Part shown: piece after piece, positions 6,380 through 9,060 of the stretch
Layout: every line of letters begins with the position of its first letter
How positions within the stretch are numbered: the stretch's first letter is position 1
Source: AC-32 sp035473395
GTDB lineage: Bacteria; Actinomycetota; Thermoleophilia; Gaiellales; Gaiellaceae
Assembly (NCBI GenBank): GCA_035473395.1
Contig: DATIOF010000103.1
Coordinates: 1 to 9,060 of the forward strand
Direction of reading: 5' to 3'
Length of the DNA: 9,060 nt
Notes under the pieces: model-generated
What the model saw: only the letters and a program-made list of their open reading frames with translations
Database searches by the model: none
Told to the model about the DNA's origin: nothing
Program-made: the position numbers and the translations under genes

Positions 6380-6385
6380 GAGAAT
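6380..6385 (+). promoter_or_regulatory. Possible -10 box for the metallo-hydrolase gene
   Basis: GAGAAT matches four of six bases of TATAAT, including the A at position 2 and the T at position 6. It ends six bases before ATG 6392, which has no Shine-Dalgarno. This would give a leaderless message. Weaker than the opposite-strand candidate. Confidence 0.22.
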
Positions 6386-6386
6386 G

Positions 6387-6392
6387 AGTATA
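6387..6392 (-). promoter_or_regulatory. Candidate leaderless promoter (-10 TATACT) for the B12-binding subunit
   Basis: TATACT on the minus strand is one base from TATAAT, and seven bases separate it from GTG 6379. That is the spacing at which transcription would begin on the start codon. No Shine-Dalgarno precedes the GTG. The hexamer 17 bases further upstream (GACGAC) is a poor -35. The box overlaps the A of the opposite gene's ATG. Confidence 0.45.
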
Positions 6393-7120
6393 TGAGCGTC
6401 AAACTCACGGTCGTCGGCTGCTCCCCGGCCTGGCCGAACCCCGGGGGCGCGCAGTCCGGCTACCTGCTCGAGGGCCCCGGCCGGCTGCTGCTCGACTGCG
6501 GGCCGGGCGTGCTGGCCAAGCTGCGTGAGCGCGAGGCATGGCCGAAGGTCGACGCGATCGCGATCACGCACTGGCACCTCGACCACTGGGGCGATCTCGT
6601 GCCGTGGGTCTGGGGCTCGACGCTCGGCCCCGGCGAGGGAGTCGAGCAGCCGGAGCTCTGGGTACCGCCGGACGGGCGCGAGCTGCTCTGCTCGATCGGC
6701 GGCCGCCTCGGCCAGCCCGAGATGTTCGAGGAAGCCTTCCGGCTGAACGAGTACGCCGACGGCGAGCCGTTCACGGCGGCCGGCTTCGAGGTCACCGCTC
6801 ATCGCGTGCTGCACTACCAGCTGCTCGCGTTCGGCTTCCGCGCCTCGGCGAACGGGACCATCGTCGGCTACTCCGGCGACTCGGGCCCGAGCGACGGGCT
6901 GGGCGAGATCGCCCGCGACGCCGACCTGTTCGTCTGCGAGGCGACGCTGCTCGCGCCGAACCCGGAGGGCGGGACGCGCGGGCACCTGGCCGCCGAAGAG
7001 GCGATCGCGGCCTTCGAGTCAGCCCGCGCCAAGCGGCTGTTGCTGACGCACCGGCCGTTCGAGCGGCCGCTCGCGGAAGCCTTCGAGCTCGCGCACGACG
7101 GCCTCGAGATCGAGATTTAA
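6392..7120 (+). CDS. Metallo-beta-lactamase-fold hydrolase (RNase Z / cyclic-nucleotide phosphodiesterase-like)
   Basis: 242-residue cytoplasmic metallohydrolase. The binuclear zinc site is complete: ITHWHLDHWGD gives HxHxDH (His60, His62, Asp64, His65), then His141 in VLHY, Asp163 in GYSGDSG, His198 in GHLA and His220 in LLLTH. The start, VKLTVVGCSPAWPNPGGAQSG, and the overall layout resemble the RNase Z-type subgroup. In actinobacteria this subgroup includes the atypical cyclic-AMP phosphodiesterase of the mycobacterial Rv1339 kind; a cyclic nucleotide or other phosphodiester substrate is therefore plausible but not shown. It is too short and lacks the exosite arm expected of a typical tRNA-processing RNase Z. 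ATG 6392 was chosen because the family's first strand begins right after it; ATG 6329 would add 21 residues that are antisense to the B12-binding gene. It is divergent from that gene with a 12-base gap, and its stop lies 3 bases from the convergent membrane-protein gene. Confidence 0.88.
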   Translation: MSVKLTVVGCSPAWPNPGGAQSGYLLEGPGRLLLDCGPGVLAKLREREAWPKVDAIAITHWHLDHWGDLVPWVWGSTLGPGEGVEQPELWVPPDGRELLCSIGGRLGQPEMFEEAFRLNEYADGEPFTAAGFEVTAHRVLHYQLLAFGFRASANGTIVGYSGDSGPSDGLGEIARDADLFVCEATLLAPNPEGGTRGHLAAEEAIAAFESARAKRLLLTHRPFERPLAEAFELAHDGLEIEI

Positions 7121-7123
7121 GAG

Positions 7124-7714
7124 TTAGCCGCCCTGCGGGACCGGCGGTGTCCAGCGCGGCATCCAGTAGTCGACCAGCCAGTGGCCGTGGCCACCGGGGA
7201 CGAGCCCGAGCTGGAAGCTGACCGGCCGCGTGCTCACGCCGGGCTTACCGGCGAGGCCGACCTCGACGAGGATCTCCTTCGTCGAGGCGTAGTCGAGGTA
7301 GTACTGGACGTGCTTCATGTCCACGCCGGGATACGGGACGACCGGCAGAGAGTCGGCCTTCTTCCATTGCGCCTGGGTGAAACCGGACTTCAGCGTGGGG
7401 GCCACGACGTCCCAGGACTGGTCGACGTGCTGGCGCGCGACCGCGGTGCCGATGAACGTCGAGACCGCCGAGCGGATCTGCGGGTCGAGCTGCGTGTAGG
7501 TCTTGATCAGCACGCCGTCCGAGTTGCGCAGCGGCACACTCTTGGCCGGCAGCGTCGGATGGAAACCCTTGTCGGGGTTCACCCGCGTCTTGTCGCTCCC
7601 GCCGATCACGGTGATGACGAGCGCCGCGGCCCCGGCGACGAGCACGGCCACGCCGAACCAGAGCAGGTAGCGCTGGAACCGCGGTGAGCTGAAAGTCGTC
7701 GCTACTGAGTTCAT
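7124..7714 (-). CDS. Conserved-type single-pass membrane protein of unknown function
   Basis: 196 residues. A short basic N-terminal tail (Arg12, Arg15) precedes one membrane helix at about residues 17-38 (LLWFGVAVLVAGAAALVITVIGG). This predicts the roughly 155-residue remainder to be outside the membrane. The outer part contains helices around LDPQIRSAVSTFIGTAVARQ and QSWDVVAP, and ends in strands (FQLGLVPGGHGHWLVDYWMP) and a Pro-rich tail. That alternation resembles small alpha+beta NTF2-like domains, but I do not recognise the family with confidence. The ATG at 7714 puts the helix at the usual place; the frame extends to 7807, but those residues are antisense-like overlap with the mutase gene. 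It lies 38 bases downstream of the mutase large subunit on the same strand. There is no Shine-Dalgarno; TATTCT at 7739-7744 may give it its own promoter. It shows no obvious link to acyl-CoA metabolism. Confidence 0.8.
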   Translation of the reverse strand: MNSVATTFSSPRFQRYLLWFGVAVLVAGAAALVITVIGGSDKTRVNPDKGFHPTLPAKSVPLRNSDGVLIKTYTQLDPQIRSAVSTFIGTAVARQHVDQSWDVVAPTLKSGFTQAQWKKADSLPVVPYPGVDMKHVQYYLDYASTKEILVEVGLAGKPGVSTRPVSFQLGLVPGGHGHWLVDYWMPRWTPPVPQGG

Positions 7715-7738
7715 CGGGGTCAAGGGTGTACGACGCTC

Positions 7739-7744
7739 AGAATA
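7739..7744 (-). promoter_or_regulatory. Possible -10 box for the membrane-protein gene
   Basis: TATTCT on the minus strand fits TANNNT and lies 24 bases before ATG 7714, just after the stop of the mutase gene. No -35 element is evident. If used, the membrane protein would not depend on the mutase transcript. Confidence 0.25.
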
Positions 7745-7752
7745 GCCCGAAG

Positions 7753-9060
7753 TTAGAACACGGGGGTCTCGCGCCAGGTGCCCCAGGTCTCGCGGAGCGC
7801 GTCGCACATCTCCCCCATGGTCACGTACGCGCGCGAGGCCTCGATCAGGAGCGGCATCAGGTTCGCGTCCTCCCGTAGCGAGGCCTCCTTCAGCGCGGCG
7901 AGCGATTGCTCGACGGCCGACGAGTCGCGCCGCGCGCGAACGCCCTGGACCCGCTCGATCTGCTGCTGCTCGAGCGCCGGGTCGACGCGCAGCAGCTCGA
8001 TCTCGGCCTCTTGCTCGAGCTGGTAGCGGTTGACACCGACCACGACCCGCTGCTTCGACTCGACCTCGGCCTGGTAGCGGAACGAGGCTTCGGCGATCTC
8101 GCGCTGCTGGAAGTTCTCCTCGATCGCGGGGATCACACCGCCGAGCTTCTCGATCCGCGAGAAGTAGTCGTAGGCCTCGGCCTCCAGCCGGTTGGTCAGC
8201 TCCTCGAGGTAGTAAGAGCCGCCGAGCGGGTCGATCGTGTTCACGACGCCCGTCTCATGCGCGATCACCTGCTGCGTGCGCAAGGCGATGCGGACCGCGT
8301 CCTCGGTCGGTAGCGCGAGCGCCTCGTCGAAGGAGTTCGTGTGCAGCGACTGCGTCCCGCCGAGCACCGCCGCGAGCGCCTCGAGGGCGGTGCGGACGAT
8401 GTTCACCTCCGGCTGCTGGGCGGTCAGCGAAACGCCGGCGGTCTGCGTGTGGAAGCGCATCAGCCAGGAGCGCGGGTTCTTCGCGCCGTACTTGTCCCGC
8501 AGCTCGCGCGCCCAGATGCGCCGGGCGGCGCGGTACTTGGCGATCTCCTCGAAGAAGTCGAGATGCGCGTTGAAGAAGAAGCTCAGCCGCGGCGCGAAGT
8601 CGTCCACGTCCAGGCCGCGTTCGACGCACGCCTCGACGTACGCGAACCCGTCGGCGAGCGTGAATGCGAGCTCCTGGACGGCATTCGAGCCGGCCTCGCG
8701 GATGTGGTAGCCGGAGATCGAGATCGGGTGCCAGCGCGGCAGCTCCTGCGCGCAGAACTCGACCATGTCCGTCACGAGCCGCATCGAGGGCTCGGGCGGG
8801 AAGATCCATTCCTTCTGCGCGATGTACTCCTTGAGGATGTCCGTCTGGATCGTCCCGCGCAGCTCGGCGCGCTCGACGCCCTGCTGTTCCGCGACGCAGA
8901 TGTAGAAGGCGAGCAGCACCGCCGCCGGGCCGTTGATCGTCATCGAGGTCGAGACCTCGCCGAGCGGGATCCCGTGGAAGAGCGTCTCCGCATCCGCGAG
9001 CGAGTCGACTGCGACGCCCTCGCGCCCGACCTCGCCGAGCGAGCGGGCATGGTCGGAGTC
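7753..9060 (-). CDS. B12-dependent acyl-CoA mutase large subunit, isobutyryl-/2-hydroxyisobutyryl-CoA mutase-like; N-terminus outside window
   Basis: 435 residues are visible and the frame runs off the window end; about 115 N-terminal residues are missing by comparison with the family. Its TIM-barrel segments match methylmalonyl-CoA mutase large subunits: DSDHARSLGEVGREGVAVDS, STSMTINGPAAVLLA, RGTIQTDILKEYIAQ, FPPEPSMR, SISGYHIREAGS (substrate-contacting Tyr-His), FAPRLSFFFNAH, FHTQTAGVSLTAQQPEVNIVR and IDPLGGSYYLE. It stops at TAA 7753 without a cobalamin-binding domain, so it needs a separate small subunit, probably the one at 5984-6379. Key oddity: the position 37 residues before the His of GYH is Arg in methylmalonyl-CoA mutases (Arg207 in Propionibacterium, Arg228 in human) but Gln here (EYIAQKEW, codon 8815-8817). 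Isobutyryl-CoA and 2-hydroxyisobutyryl-CoA mutases have Gln at this place, so the substrate is probably a neutral branched or hydroxylated acyl-CoA rather than methylmalonyl-CoA. The residues that tell those two apart lie outside the window. Confidence 0.94.
   Translation of the reverse strand, partial: DSDHARSLGEVGREGVAVDSLADAETLFHGIPLGEVSTSMTINGPAAVLLAFYICVAEQQGVERAELRGTIQTDILKEYIAQKEWIFPPEPSMRLVTDMVEFCAQELPRWHPISISGYHIREAGSNAVQELAFTLADGFAYVEACVERGLDVDDFAPRLSFFFNAHLDFFEEIAKYRAARRIWARELRDKYGAKNPRSWLMRFHTQTAGVSLTAQQPEVNIVRTALEALAAVLGGTQSLHTNSFDEALALPTEDAVRIALRTQQVIAHETGVVNTIDPLGGSYYLEELTNRLEAEAYDYFSRIEKLGGVIPAIEENFQQREIAEASFRYQAEVESKQRVVVGVNRYQLEQEAEIELLRVDPALEQQQIERVQGVRARRDSSAVEQSLAALKEASLREDANLMPLLIEASRAYVTMGEMCDALRETWGTWRETPVF

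Noticed and set aside
6395..6985. Upstream extension of the B12-binding frame to ATG 6985
   Set aside because: It is antisense to the metallo-hydrolase with its complete zinc motif. The conserved domain begins right after GTG 6379.
1..9060. CRISPR array, tRNA or rRNA genes, insertion sequences, phage or defence genes
   Set aside because: No spaced direct repeats, cloverleaf, transposase or terminal inverted repeats seen on either strand. The needle-like protein stands alone without tail or secretion-system genes.

Overview
The window is very GC-rich, tightly packed with genes and has no mobile elements or RNA genes that I can see. Start codons often lack a Shine-Dalgarno site and sit just after a TANNNT box, which suggests leaderless transcription. 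Together with the gene content (acyl-CoA catabolism, a split B12 mutase, a collagen-like secreted protein) this points to an actinobacterium, probably a deep-branching one such as the Thermoleophilia. That placement is inference; there is no marker gene here.

Layout. On the minus strand, reading from high to low coordinates: a B12-dependent acyl-CoA mutase large subunit (7753-9060, N-terminus outside the window), a small single-pass membrane protein (7124-7714), the separate B12-binding small subunit of a mutase (5984-6379), an enoyl-CoA hydratase (5220-5987), and then an electron-transfer-flavoprotein operon: etfB (2669-3448), etfA (1716-2672) and the ETF:quinone oxidoreductase (1-1663, last residues outside the window). 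On the plus strand: a secreted M23 zinc metallopeptidase (3510-4397), a secreted collagen-like protein with a spike-like C-terminal half (4459-5178), and a metallo-beta-lactamase-fold hydrolase (6392-7120). No gene-free stretch exceeds about 65 bases.

How they fit together. Enoyl-CoA hydratase, EtfAB and ETF-QO form a route for acyl-CoA oxidation: an acyl-CoA dehydrogenase (not in the window) would pass electrons to EtfAB, then to ETF-QO, then to quinone. The mutase subunits would rearrange branched or hydroxylated acyl-CoAs into that route. The M23 peptidase and collagen-like protein form a separate pair of exported, envelope-directed proteins inserted between the two catabolic blocks.

The points most worth checking are: (1) the mutase large subunit has Gln where methylmalonyl-CoA mutases have the carboxylate-binding Arg, so a 'methylmalonyl-CoA mutase' label is probably wrong; (2) the enoyl-CoA hydratase has no ATG/GTG/TTG at its expected start, but an ATA codon lies there, overlapping the upstream stop as ATAG and preceded by a good Shine-Dalgarno; (3) ETF-QO lacks the fourth cysteine of its [4Fe-4S] site; (4) the collagen-like protein appears to join collagen triplets to a VgrG/PAAR-like needle behind a Sec signal; (5) a divergent gene pair is separated by only 12 bases, with interlocked possible leaderless promoters.
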